Assembly (NCBI GenBank): GCA_026260175.1
Contig: JAKCWW010005656.1
Span: 10,999-32,232, forward strand
From: Reticulitermes lucifugus
Taxonomy: Eukaryota; Arthropoda; Insecta; Blattodea; Rhinotermitidae
Length of the DNA stretch: 21,234 nt
Reading direction: 5' to 3'
Made by a program: the position numbers and the translations under genes. The notes below the pieces were generated by a model that saw only the letters and a program-made list of their open reading frames with translations, ran no database searches and had not been told where the DNA came from. Numbering within the stretch: the first letter of the stretch is position 1; every line of letters starts with the position of its first letter. Positions 1 through 9,257 of the stretch are shown here, one piece after another.

Positions 1-498
1 GGAAATCCCGAAGATATGAGCAGTACAGAAGCTGGTATAGGGTACAGCTTAAATACAGATTTGTGACATGTGATGTATGTAAGGGAAATAATTAATAAAG
101 CATTCTCGTTTTTTAAAAAAAAAAAGTATCTACATTTATGTGGCTCTGAATGGTGGACGTTAACAAAATGTAAGTGGGTAGCAGGCAGACTGCAGTACTA
201 CATACGTTTCGTCAGAGCGGTCGGACGTTGCGGGATGACGGATCGTGAAGGTGAAGGTAAAGGTGAAGAACAGAAGAAACGGGAACAACAGATATCAATA
301 CAGCAACAAGAAACTATGAAAAGAAATTGCTACAAGAATTGCAAAGAAGGGGCTTTATCTCAAAACCGACTGTAGAAGCTGCACTACCGGTACTAAACCG
401 AAGGGGCGAAGATGCCACGAACATCAGAGAAAAATATGGGACAATTTAATCCTTTATGGCTATCACCTTTAATGACGGTGACGCAATGCAGCTGCTCT
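1..498. other. Gene-free stretch, nothing recognised
   Basis: I see no exon I can support here. The longest open stretch (70-375, +) is rich in Lys, Glu and Gln around a short GGTGAA-like repetition near 250-270 and matches no family I know. CpG dinucleotides are frequent, for example seven in 181-240, unlike the sequence right of about 3.85 kb. Confidence 0.5.
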
Positions 499-509
499 TA
501 CCACTACCA

Positions 510-555
<46 letters not shown>

Positions 556-588
556 CACCACCACCACCACCACCACCACCACCACCAC
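499..588. repeat. Compound trinucleotide microsatellite (TACCAC)3(TAC)10(CAC)14
   Basis: The tract begins with three TACCAC units, continues as ten uninterrupted TAC units (517-546) and switches cleanly to fourteen CAC units (547-588). One frame would read Tyr then His, but no exon context supports translation. It is best read as a simple repeat in non-coding DNA. Confidence 0.95.
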
Positions 589-1251
589 TGCCACTTTCTG
601 CTACTGTGGTACTCTGATTGGACGGTGTCCATTGGTTAAAATAGATCGCGAGGTTACGTCTTCCTATAATGATGTTTTATTAAGCCAATAAAGTCTCATT
701 GATTGGCCAGACATGGACCCGGCAAAGCAGGAATTCCGTCCCTTACAGGGACGATGGTAATTTCTGTTATTACCGACACATCAAGAATTTCCGAAAGAAC
801 TGACATATTTTCATTAAAGCTGGTGTGAACGCCATGTCACGAGAGATAACCCCATCAGTGCAATTTGAAACATAATTAATAAGGTCATTGCGGCGGTGGG
901 GGGAGACGCTAGCATGATTGTAGAGTACTGTCGTAGGATCCAAAACAAGAAGGATAGCGAGTCCTAGAAAAATATTCAGTTTTTGTTAAGGAAATGAGAA
1001 ATTTGGAAACTACATGAAATCTGTATTTGGCTGTCGGTGTGATGGTAATAGTAACTGAACAGTGCGTTCCTATGCAGATCATACCCATATCTGAACAACC
1101 CAGCATGAAACACTTCTTACGAGTTAACGGCTACACATATGAGTATACCGACTAGGCGAATGTCTGGTGTGATAGCGCAAGAATTTAACGTCGTAAGAAT
1201 CTGCACTGTTGGAACTTTTGTACATATATCAATTGTATAATTATTCCTTTA
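589..1251. other. Gene-free stretch with clustered CCAAT motifs
   Basis: No exon is supported. Four CCAAT-box cores (ATTGG at 617-621, 631-635 and 702-706; CCAAT at 685-689) fall within 90 bases, with a TTACGTC element between them (about 653-659). The rest holds nothing I recognise. Motif density could be chance, and no transcript evidence is available. Confidence 0.3.
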
Positions 1252-1260
1252 TAGATCCCG
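1252..1260. repeat. LINE target-site duplication, left copy
   Basis: TAGATCCCG is repeated exactly at 1701-1709, on either side of the LINE fragment. Confidence 0.6.
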
Positions 1261-1700
1261 GTGTTCGCGAATAGGGTGCTGAGGAGGGCATTTGGGCCTA
1301 AGAGGGATGAGGTAACAGGGGAGTGGAGAAGACTACATAACGAGGAACGAACTCATCACCAAATACTATTCGGGTGATCAAATCAAGAAGAATGAGGTGG
1401 GCGGGACACGTAGCACGTATAGGGGGCACGACAGGTGCATACAAGGTTTTGGTGGGGAGGCCTGAGGAAAAGAGACCACTTGGAAGCCCTAGGCGTAGAT
1501 GGGAGGATAATATTAAAATGGGTATTCAAGAAGTGGGATAGGGAGGCCTGGACTGGATTGATCTGGCTCAGGATAGGGACAGGTGGCGGGTTCTTGTGAA
1601 TGCGGTAATGAACCTTCGGGTTTCATAAAATTCGGGGAATTTCTTGAGTAGCTGAGGACCTGTTACCTTCTCAAGAAGGACTCTGCTCCATGGAGTTAAT
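1261..1700 (+). mobile_element. 5'-truncated non-LTR retrotransposon (LINE), 3' end of RT ORF
   Basis: Conceptual translation gives the C-terminal tail of a LINE reverse-transcriptase polyprotein. Phrases such as [28 protein letters not shown] and [13 protein letters not shown] are typical of arthropod non-LTR elements. The reading is broken by a frameshift near 1345-1360, and by a TAG near 1538 where related copies would carry Cys. After the ORF stop comes a short 3' UTR ending in CTCCATGGAGTTAAT. A 9-bp direct repeat, TAGATCCCG, flanks the copy (1252-1260 and 1701-1709) and is a plausible TSD. Only the last ~440 bp are present, as expected for target-primed insertion. It is dead. Fragments of the same family recur through the window. 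Confidence 0.85.
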
Positions 1701-1709
1701 TAGATCCCG
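1701..1709. repeat. LINE target-site duplication, right copy
   Basis: Exact partner of 1252-1260, directly after the 3' end of the LINE copy. Confidence 0.6.
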
Positions 1710-1786
1710 CTAACCTCACCTAACTTCGCTATGCAGATGGTAGCATTCGAAGGAAAGTGTCATGTGAAGTACCCGTTCATTGTGAG

Positions 1787-1854
1787 ATTTTCATGAAACT
1801 TGAATTTCTCGACAGATTTTCGAAAAATACGCGAATATCAAGTTTCATGAAAAT
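1787..1854. repeat. Inverted repeat, 17-bp perfect arms
   Basis: ATTTTCATGAAACTTGA at 1787-1803 is the exact reverse complement of 1838-1854, with a 34-base spacer. Each arm also contains the palindrome TTTCATGAAA, and TTTTCGAAA-like palindromes occur in the spacer and just downstream (about 1888-1905). It could be the core of an unclassified foldback element. I found no clear terminal repeats or TSD. Confidence 0.7.
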
Positions 1855-3405
1855 CCGGACAGCCAGACATGACGAAGCTAATAGTCGCTTTTCGAAATTT
1901 TTCGAATGCGTCTAAAAACCCTGCACTTTGAGCCCTGAGTCTCTCTACGAGTTTCGTGTGGTGCCCATAACAAACAACAATAATTTCCCTCAACATAAGT
2001 AACAGCCTGGGGAGGCACAGCGTGTTTTTGCGGTAGAAACTGGAGTTTGTACTTTATTAAAAAAAAACAATGCTTTTTTAGGTTATTTTGTTATTTTTAT
2101 TACCAGTATTTCGAGAAGTTCTTGGAACCAAATAGGCGTTTTTCAATGAAAATGGATTCCGACAATCGTGACGGTTTTATCGGCCCCAATTAATCACGAA
2201 AAAGCCGACAGTATACTGCATATTTTGATATAACCCCAACGTGCCCTATTATAGAATTCGATTTTGTGCTAGTGTTTGTGTTGTTTCTGTTATTGGTCTT
2301 CTGGCTGTTGGCTCAGCACGTTAATAACAATTATTATTACTATTATTATTATTAAACTACGTCCAACTGATTCCAGGATTCGAATACGCACAACTTACGC
2401 GATGCGATTGTAGCCGAGTTTGCACTATCCATTGGAACACTTGCGTAACTACAACATGCACGTATTGGTTACGTTTGATGCTTTATTGAACGTTGCCTGC
2501 ATTACTTCTCACCATTCGAGAACCATTTCTGAGGAATCTTACCTGAAATGTTAAATGTGCGTTAATTTATTAACCCGTCTTTTCCGAGCAGCAGTTTCAC
2601 CACTTTCCTTTGTGTACCACAATGTATATCTGCACCTGCTGCACTTTTGAAGTTCAAGTCTCCTTTGAATTGGTTTCACTGCGCCGCAGCGCTCCCAAGG
2701 TCGTTGAAGAGACCCCTAGTCGTCGCGGAACCAACTGCTTACGTTTTATATGACGGAACACCTTGGTAATGAGACAGGCCTACATGTACGGTATATGAAA
2801 TATTTACTTACGATGTAATCCCCCCTCCCAAAATGAACATCATTATAAATATTAAAATATAATTGTTGTCCTGGGTCATTAAATCTTTTTATTTTGTTTC
2901 ACCTTGGATCCCGAAGCGACGATACAAAACCTAATCTCAGTACAGCCGACTTCAGTTAAATGCGCGTGGAGGTAAACTGGTGTTCTAGTTGCCCTGGGAC
3001 GAGGCACATGAAACCGTAATGAATTTGATAGACGTCCTCAGACAGTTGCGTAGCCAGGTTTTTTGGCGCCCGGGGAGAGTAATCACAATGGCCGCCCCTA
3101 ACAGAAATTATGAACTTTAAACAATCATAATTATTTATTGAATTTTCTGTTATTTTTCTCAATATTTTAAAAATTGTTGCACGCAATCAACATTTCTTTT
3201 TTATTTAAAGTATTCATTTTGATGCCCACTTTGCCGCTCCTTGGACTCTCCCGCCCGCGGCGCCCGATTCCCCCCCCCCCAGCTAGGCCCTTGGTCCCAG
3301 AAAAAGATTGTGGTAATTTGTATTCCCTCGTTCATTCAATAGAAACTGGTACAGATAATGCACCAAACACAATACAGTTCAGTAATTTAACCTCGCGTTC
3401 GTATA
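1855..3405. other. Gene-free stretch
   Basis: No supported exon. It contains AT-rich runs, a TTATTA run (about 2330-2353) and a poly-C tract near 3270-3281. A minus-strand stretch around 3040-3130 reads as a phrase (SPRAPKNLATQL) that I associate with dispersed arthropod repeats, but the family is not assignable. CpG density is relatively high. Confidence 0.45.
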
Positions 3406-3407
3406 CG

Positions 3408-3549
3408 GGAACATCGAGCGGGTTAGTGCAGCGGTAACGCTCTAAGACTCGTGTTCGGGAGGTGCGCAGTTCTAATATCGGCTGGGACACGGGATACCCC
3501 GAGGATTTTCGTGGTTTTCCCTAGTCCCAGACAAGTGCCGCATAGTACA
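3408..3549 (+). mobile_element. tRNA-derived SINE-like repeat
   Basis: The head matches a Pol III A box: TAGTGCAGCGG (about 3424-3434) fits TRGYNNARNNG. A weak B-box-like stretch lies about 40 bases later (GCAGTTCTAATATCGG). The body then reads GAGGATTTTCGTGGTTTTCC followed by CAAGTGCC, wording common in insect tRNA-derived SINEs. There is no clear TSD, so the ends are approximate. Confidence 0.55.
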
Positions 3550-3772
3550 GTGAATTCTGCTATAACGCATATTTTCGTTAAGGCGATTGATGAATAGGTG
3601 AATGGTTGTATAATGCGAGCTTTCGCACACGCCGTGTTGGCTATTACGCGAATTCAGTGACCAGTGTGAAGCTATTTCTTCCATACGCCCTATTATTTTT
3701 TGCGCCATTTTCTCTAACGCAAGGTCTCACAAGAACGCAACTATCGCGTTATATCAGAAACGATTGTGCTCG
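3550..3772. mobile_element. Possible degenerate pogo-like MITE
   Basis: The stretch begins TA-CAGTGAATTCTGCTATAACG, resembling the CAGTnnAACC ends of the clearer pogo-like elements in this window. A loosely matching inverted end (CGTTATATCAGAAACG) lies near 3748-3763. The right TA duplication is not convincing. This is a weak call. Confidence 0.25.
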
Positions 3773-4012
3773 ATTAGGACACGACGGCTTCCTTCCAAAT
3801 TCTTTACAATCATTAGTTATTCATTCGACGCTACGTAGCGTCTGACACTGACAGCACCTTAAAATAGATCATAAATATGAACAGGGTCATCTTTAGGGTA
3901 TAAAGAATTGGGAGACTGCACCTCGGACAGTGCAGTTGTACTTTCTCAATTAGACTAATGTGATTTCAGTACTGGGAGAACAGTTCACTTTGGAAGTTGA
4001 AGGAAAAAATCT

Positions 4013-4250
4013 TAACACCCTGGAGCAGAGTCGTTCTTGAGAAGCTAATAGTTCCTCAGCCAGTCAAATACATGGAACCCGAATGTTCATTACCGTGTTC
4101 ACAAGAGCCCACCACTTGTCCCTATCCTGTTTCAGATAAATTCAGTTCATGCTCTCCAATCTATGTCTTTGATACATTTTAATATTATACTCCCATCTAC
4201 GCCTAGGTCTTTTAAATGCTCTCCTTACTTCAACAGTAGGAGATAAGAAA
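4013..4250 (-). mobile_element. LINE 3'-end fragment (same family as 1261-1700)
   Basis: Read on the minus strand it matches the tail of the LINE at 1261-1700: the terminal block around CTGCTCCA, then the ORF end, then the region coding the RRRW-type tail (TAGGCGTAGATGGGAG near 4190-4206). It carries many substitutions and small indels. Confidence 0.7.
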
Positions 4251-5137
4251 CAACTCAATAGAATTGTAATGTTAATATTATACCTTCAAACACAAGGATA
4301 TTGCTTTTGTTAAAACCAAACATGAAATGAAAGTGGGAACAACAGCAAGTGCCAGTCTTGGATCAAAATATCTGATGAAAATCGAAGATCCAAAGACCAA
4401 GAACCTGCTCAAGACCAGCCGCTGAAGTGTTAGTGTGGCAGAATAATAAAATTCAATCCATGAAGTGGACAATAACATCAGTGCCTGTCTCACTGGAGCA
4501 AACACAACCACACTAAGCTTCAAACATGTACCTGATGAGAGAAGCACAGCCAGCTTGTGACATGTCATGCTTTTACACCAAGATGAGACAACAGAAAATG
4601 TCCAAAATATTTGTCAGTTTAATAATAAAGCTTCATCACAGACCTTCAGGCTTATTTTAATAGTTTATATTTAATGTAACACGAGGTAAAATAATTTCTG
4701 TGTAGATATGATGCATGAAGGGATGCACTTTGCAAGAAAAGTGTACCTGCAATAAATGACCACAAAAGTGAATTCAGTGTGCAATACAGCATGAAAAACA
4801 ATATAGCATATACCCTTCAGTTCTGCTTTCCATTGTCCTTTATGGTCCCAAGATGAACACAATTAAACCTCATTCCATAAAGAATAATTATCTATCCCCT
4901 CTTCTTTTTGTACATTTGGCATCTGAGATACCATCTGCTGTTCTTAAACTATCCACATGGTGAAGTTGACTGGGTCTTCAGTACTCCTTGGATCTGGTGG
5001 CTTGCCACTGGTAAGGTAGTCTGCACATCTGGATGAAAGGGGGAGACACTCTCATGCTACATAATTAGAAATGTGTATCTTCTGGAAATATACTCAAGCA
5101 CATAGAGTAACCCACCCCCCTCCCCCAATTTGTGACA
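4251..5137. other. Gene-free stretch, possible broken coding remnant inside
   Basis: No intact exon is supported. On the + strand, 4283-4560 has unusually long open segments that pass from frame to frame (for example one reading KTKHEMKVGTTASASLG, later KIEDPKTKNLLKT). This could be a decayed coding sequence, but I recognise no family and it may be chance. The rest is AT-rich and CpG-poor. Confidence 0.3.
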
Positions 5138-5400
5138 ACCACCATGGAGCAGAATCCTTAAAAAACAATATGCCTAATCATTCAATTAAGAAATTTCCCA
5201 ACAGTCAGCAACTTGATTCTGTCCTGAGATCAATCAGTCCACATTCTCACGCTGTATTTCTTTAAGATCCAGTTTAATATTATTATTTCATATATGCCTA
5301 GGTTTTGCAAGTGGTCTCTTCTTTTGAAGTCTCATGACTAAACGTTTGCATACACTTGTGTTCTCCCTGTGCGTGATACATGCCATGGCCACCACCTCCC
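5138..5400 (-). mobile_element. Degenerate LINE 3'-end fragment
   Basis: The minus strand carries the family's terminal block (AAGGATTCTGCTCCATGG) and, further in, the block reading AGAGACCACTTGCAAAACC. It is strongly diverged, with an internal rearranged or unrelated segment near 5195-5260. It ends about 115 bases before the first PHYHD1 exon. Confidence 0.6.
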
Positions 5401-5515
5401 CCTAACAATGTCTCTGATTCTGTGCCATGCCATACTTTTAAATAAGCTAAGAGCTCATACATAATGAGGTCCAAAAATATGTACTCTATAGCACGTCACA
5501 TCTGAGAATGTTCCA

Positions 5516-5683
5516 ATGCATAGTCCTTCTACATTCCAGTTCAGTCAGGATGGTTATGTGGTGTTGGATGATTTCCTGACAGCTAAAGAGGTGGAGGAGT
5601 TAAAAGAAGCCGGAAATGAACTCATCCAGAACGTCCCTAAAGACACCCACAAGGCTGTGTTCAGCACCACAGATGTCCAGCAG
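5516..5683 (+). CDS. PHYHD1: PHYHD1-like Fe(II)/2OG dioxygenase, exon 1 (residues 1-56)
   Basis: This exon begins the phytanoyl-CoA dioxygenase-domain protein 1 homologue. The enzyme family (PhyH, double-stranded beta-helix fold) couples 2-oxoglutarate decarboxylation to substrate oxidation. Human PHYHD1 is cytosolic with an unsettled physiological substrate. The exon encodes the family's N-terminal signature FSQDGYVVLDDFL and an acidic helix, and ends at CAG|GTAACA in phase 0. The start is uncertain. ATG at 5516 gives MHSPSTFQ before FSQDG, close to the length and wording of the mammalian N-terminus. However, TTCTACATTCCAG just before 5540 is also a fair splice acceptor, in phase, so an unseen upstream exon could supply the start codon. 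The four exons join to 284 residues, against about 291 in human. Confidence 0.85.
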
Positions 5684-6269
5684 GTAACAAATGGCAAGCT
5701 GTTTGCTTATGTGAAACTAATAGAAATACACATTTTTGCCCAGGATATGGCCGCTTTCCTTGTCAATATTATAACATAACAGATAACATTTTACAGAACA
5801 GAACCCAAATTAAGAAATTTAAAGTTTGCTCATATAATGACAAAGAAAATGGAACAAGGATTCAAATCACGTCAAAAAACTCTAGTGTAATAAGTTTGCA
5901 CTGCTTTAATGGTCATAGCTACTCTACATATTATGAGAGTGAAGAGTAAATTTTGTATCTTTGGGTATTCTGTATTAGTCCACAGTACGAAACAGACAGG
6001 AAATCGACAGACCAGTTAGATTTTTATTAGATAAGTCACATAGATACACAGCACTTCCACTGAAATATCTGTAAATATAAAGCTATAAACTTCAGGTTGT
6101 TTCATATCATGTTAATGTTCTTTGTTGTTATTGTATTTTAATGGTTTAGAATTTAAAATTTTCCTGTAAATCCATAAAATAAAGTTACTCCATTGTCTTC
6201 TGCCCTGTTTGCTCTTGACGTATAAGAGGTTATATAAGATAAAATGCACAAATCAAGGTATTTAATGTT

Positions 6270-6560
6270 TATCAGCCTTCTCACTGTACAGTGTCATATG
6301 GACAACCAAGGAAATGTCACTTGATTCCTGGCAGAGAAAAAGAGACTTTTGTCTCCAAAACCTACAGACAGGCTCTGGGGCCCACACAACCTCCTTTGCA
6401 GTGGATACTGGGGGCTCTTTCCCCTGTAACAAAGTGGTCGGGTAGTGAAACTGACCACTTACCTCCATCTATTGTTGAGCTAAATAATGAGTGGAGTTAT
6501 GCTTCCACCCCATATGCCCTCATGACATGTAGAGGGACAGATTTACTTATACACACATAC
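6270..6560 (+). mobile_element. Diverged SINE copy (same family as 14190-14495)
   Basis: It shares several blocks with the element at 14190-14495: CAGGCTCTGGGGCCCACACA, then TTTCCCCTGTAACAAAGTGG, then ACCTCCATCTA and the ATGCCCTCATGACATG block. The Pol III head is too diverged to define the 5' end. Confidence 0.65.
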
Positions 6561-6683
6561 AGAATGTGCTTGTTTAGTTATGGATGTGTCTTTGGAATAT
6601 TTTACTCTTCTGTGTATAGTTCATGAAATTGCTCCAACAATCAAATAGGTCATAAAGTGATACCTCTTAACTGGACACTTCAA

Positions 6684-6697
6684 ATAAAAGTGTCCTT
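6684..6697. repeat. Target-site duplication, left copy
   Basis: ATAAAAGTGTCCTT, exact partner of 6844-6857. Confidence 0.65.
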
Positions 6698-6843
6698 CAA
6701 TATAGTCTTCTCGGGCCATCAACCGCGTCAATTGATTTAAATACAACGTTTTGGGGACTGGCTCCGTCCCCATCCTCAGGCAGAACGGCTGATGGCCCGA
6801 GAACACTATATTGAATCATGTCGCCGCAAAAGTTTTAAAACTT
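6698..6843 (-). mobile_element. Short retroelement insertion with inverted arms and 14-bp TSD
   Basis: ATAAAAGTGTCCTT occurs exactly at 6684-6697 and 6844-6857 and looks like a TSD. Between the copies lie two near-perfect inverted arms (6696-6721 and 6790-6815, 25 of 26 positions) around a 68-base centre. The centre includes the hairpin module at 6747-6779. The wording AREHYIES-CRRKSF read from the right arm is one I recall from dispersed arthropod repeats. Because the TSD is of retroposon size and the ends are asymmetric, I favour a Penelope-like or related retroelement fragment over a DNA transposon. Confidence 0.6.
6747..6779 (-). ncRNA. Hammerhead-like ribozyme core module, copy 1
   Basis: On the minus strand: CTGAGGA (6779-6773), a 7-bp stem TGGGGAC/GTCCCCA closed by a 7-base loop, then AAAACG. 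This resembles the conserved CUGANGA - stem II - GAAA core of hammerhead ribozymes known in Penelope-like elements. It has one extra U before the stem, and the GAAA is degraded to AAAA. Stems I and III are not evident, so activity is doubtful. Confidence 0.4.
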
Positions 6844-6857
6844 ATAAAAGTGTCCTT
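6844..6857. repeat. Target-site duplication, right copy
   Basis: ATAAAAGTGTCCTT, exact partner of 6684-6697. Confidence 0.65.
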
Positions 6858-7161
6858 TCCTTTACTTTTTCATAAATGTAGCACACACTGCTTCCATTTA
6901 GAGGCTTTATGTTACTTTTTAACATAACACCTAAAAATGAGAAAACTCCTGCACTCTTGAAACCTGAACAAATTTAGTGTCTTAAATCAGTGTGAGCTGA
7001 AGTGACTTAATTTTCATTTTACCTAAGAGCACACAGAATCCAACAGTACCGCCCTACTTATACACTGCCATTACTTCAATTATTTGTCTACAAATTATAA
7101 CATTCAAATCAAGAACACGGCATGCACCATGTTATATCAGTAATGTTTCCTTTATTTCCAG

Positions 7162-7426
7162 AGTAAGGACAAATACTTCTTGGACAGCAGTGACAAAGTG
7201 AGTTACTTCTTTGAGGCTAGTGCAGTGGGTGAGAATGGCGAGTTACTGGTGGATTCCAGAACAGCACTGAACAAAGTGGGCCATGCACTGCACTGGTTAA
7301 ATCCCACCTTCAAGAAATACACATTTTGTGAGAAAGTGAAAGAAACTTGTTTCCAACTAGGACTTGCGGAGCCTGTTATTGTACAGAGCATGTATATCTT
7401 CAAATCTCCTGGTGTGGGCAGTGAAG
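7162..7426 (+). CDS. PHYHD1: PHYHD1-like dioxygenase, exon 2 (residues 57-144 plus split codon)
   Basis: The exon starts in phase 0 after TTTCCAG and ends at GAAG|GTACGC in phase 1. It encodes [18 protein letters not shown], matching the family's YFL-S-DK-FFFE block whose lysine contributes to co-substrate binding in human PHYHD1. It then has the [16 protein letters not shown] helix and [14 protein letters not shown], the strand leading into the iron site. There are no stops or frameshifts. Length and order agree with the family. A minus-strand open stretch across the same bases is a shadow. Confidence 0.93.
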
Positions 7427-8040
7427 GTACGCACTCACCATCAGTCAGTGGCATAGAAAAGGACCCTGTGGCATGGAGGATCCCCAGACATACAGAATAC
7501 TAAAATCTTTTGTGTGTTCTTTAGGGTTGGATCCTGTTCCTCTGACAGTAGGCAGTATTCTGGATCCCTGTTATGAGATATGGGAGTAACTGCACTAATA
7601 ATTATAGGGTGGCTCCAATTATCAAGTTGCAGGGGGGCCCCCAATTGGTTATCTACACCACTGTTATCAATAGGAAATACTTGCACTGACAGTTAGTTAT
7701 GACAGTAATTCACTCCTGTTTTGTATTTGAGAAGCTGCCATTTGTATATTGGTCATCCTTAATTTCTTTAGGAATATACCACAATGCTACACTTGTTCCT
7801 CTATTTTTGAACTACCTGCAGTTACAAACCAACAAAAAAAAATTTATGCGTACAATATAACCACAAGAATAAAATGAATTAGCTTTACAGTGCTGCACCA
7901 ACCGTGATTTTAAATTAATTGTACAATTTTTATTTCTTACTACTGAAGTTCTTCTATTTTAAATATGATATGTATGTTAAATCTACATTATTCATGTAGA
8001 ATATGCTACTGCGTGCCATGTCCTAAATAAATTATAGATA

Positions 8041-8345
8041 AACAGGAGCTTCATGATTTGTCCTCCCCACCAAATATTAGGGGTGATCAGATCAAGGGGG
8101 ATGAGATGGGCAAGACATGCGGTATGGATAAGGGAGAAGAAAACGCATGGAGTTTTGGTGAGGAAACCTCAAGGAAAGAGATCACTTGAATGACATAAGT
8201 GTAGATGGACCGGGAAAAAGTGGTGGGCTCTTGTGAATATGGTAATGAACACTGAGGTTTAGTAAAATGCAGGGAATTTCCTGACTAGCTACAAACACAT
8301 CAGCTTCTCAATAAGGATTCTACTCCATGGAGTTGTTCATTAGAA
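8041..8345 (+). mobile_element. Degenerate LINE 3'-end fragment
   Basis: Block by block it follows the LINE at 1261-1700: the GGGGTGATCAGATCAAG and GATGAGATGGGC coding blocks, then TGGTGGGCTCTTGTGAATATGG, then the 3' UTR ending CTCCATGGAGTTGTTCATTAG. A deletion of roughly 80-100 bases relative to 1261-1700 removes the segment coding the WEDNIK-type motif. Confidence 0.75.
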
Positions 8346-8360
8346 ACATGAGTACTCTAA

Positions 8361-8381
8361 AANAAAAAAAAAAAAAAAAAG
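8361..8381. repeat. Poly-A tract containing an unresolved base (N at 8363)
   Basis: A run of A's interrupted by N at 8363. It lies about 16 bases after the LINE fragment and could be its remnant tail or a simple homopolymer. The N is an assembly ambiguity. Confidence 0.8.
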
Positions 8382-8678
8382 TTAAGGACCTGGTCAGTAC
8401 AAAGAGGGTCGCCAATCAGTCCTGAAGAACTATGACATGTTCCCAAGTTGTTGATTGACACTTTTTTAAGGAATCAGTACACTGGGAGACTATATGCTTT
8501 TAAAGACTCTGAGAATATTGATTTTACTTTTAAATTATATTAAGTGTAATATTCAGAATCACTTACTTAAAGCTCAGTACTTCAACTTTAATGTTATACA
8601 AAGATTATCTATCAGTACAGATTAAATTTAATAAATTACAGTACTAAAAACAGCACAACTTGTATACCCTTTATACAG

Positions 8679-8924
8679 TTGCAGCCCACCAAGATGCAAC
8701 CTTCTTACACACAGACCCTGTAAAACTTGTGGGTTTTTGGATAGCCCTTGAAGATGCAACTTTAGAAAATGGATGCCTGTGGTTTGCTCCTGGATCTCAC
8801 AAAAGTGGTGTACACCGACGTTTCATTCGGAATCGAGATCCTACTTCTGAACAGCTGCTGATTTATGATGCACCAGCCGCATGTTACCCAACATCCAACT
8901 TCCAGCCAGTCCCTGTTAATAAAG
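8679..8924 (+). CDS. PHYHD1: PHYHD1-like dioxygenase, exon 3 (iron site, residues 145-226)
   Basis: Acceptor TATACAG at 8678, donor AAAG|GTGAGA. Both flanking introns are phase 1. The first two bases complete V145, giving [15 protein letters not shown]148 and D150 are the HxD pair of the 2-His-1-carboxylate iron site. Next come [20 protein letters not shown] and [12 protein letters not shown], both highly conserved in PhyH-type oxygenases. After a variable loop the exon ends with FQPVPVNKG, leading to the strand that carries the distal histidine. All expected residues are intact. Confidence 0.95.
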
Positions 8925-9244
8925 GTGAGAACGTTTGTAACACAAACTACATTTAATGAATGGGGAAGCAGACAGTAGCAGGGAAGAACAAATATTTAAT
9001 TACGACTATCCAGATAAAATATTTCACTTACTAATGCCAATTTTTAATGCAACAGACATACTGTGTGTAGCTGAATATAAAACAACCCCCCCCTTCACAA
9101 TCCTCAGTTCTCAAGAAAATACCTATATATAACATGTTTAACTTTATGCATAACTATAAGGTGACCTCCCCTCCCATTCATGATCAACTACGAAAAAAAA
9201 TCTTATCTTACACTGGTAAATATGGTATGTTTGGGAAAATGGGA

Positions 9245-9257
9245 ATGATGACCTATT
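9245..9257. repeat. SINE target-site duplication, left copy
   Basis: ATGATGACCTATT, exact partner of 9559-9571. Confidence 0.85.

Larger units (their letters stand above)
5684..7161 (+). other. PHYHD1 intron 1 (phase 0)
   Basis: GTAACA at the donor and TTCCTTTATTTCCAG at the acceptor. The intron contains a SINE-like fragment (about 6270-6560) and a small TSD-flanked insertion with inverted arms (6698-6843). Nothing else is recognised. Confidence 0.8.
7427..8678 (+). other. PHYHD1 intron 2 (phase 1)
   Basis: GTACGC donor and TTTATACAG acceptor. It holds a decayed LINE fragment (8041-8345) and a poly-A tract with an ambiguous base. Otherwise it is AT-rich with no recognised feature. Confidence 0.8.

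Noticed and set aside
412..639. Open frame with a Tyr/His-rich run
   Set aside because: It is only the translation of the TAC/CAC microsatellite, with no splice or family context.
3408..3480. Possible functional tRNA gene
   Set aside because: The A-box-like head is present, but the B box is poor and no cloverleaf with acceptor and anticodon stems could be drawn; the SINE-like body follows.
7203..7686. Minus-strand open frames opposite PHYHD1 exon 2 and its intron
   Set aside because: Shadows of a well-supported exon; no conserved content on that strand.
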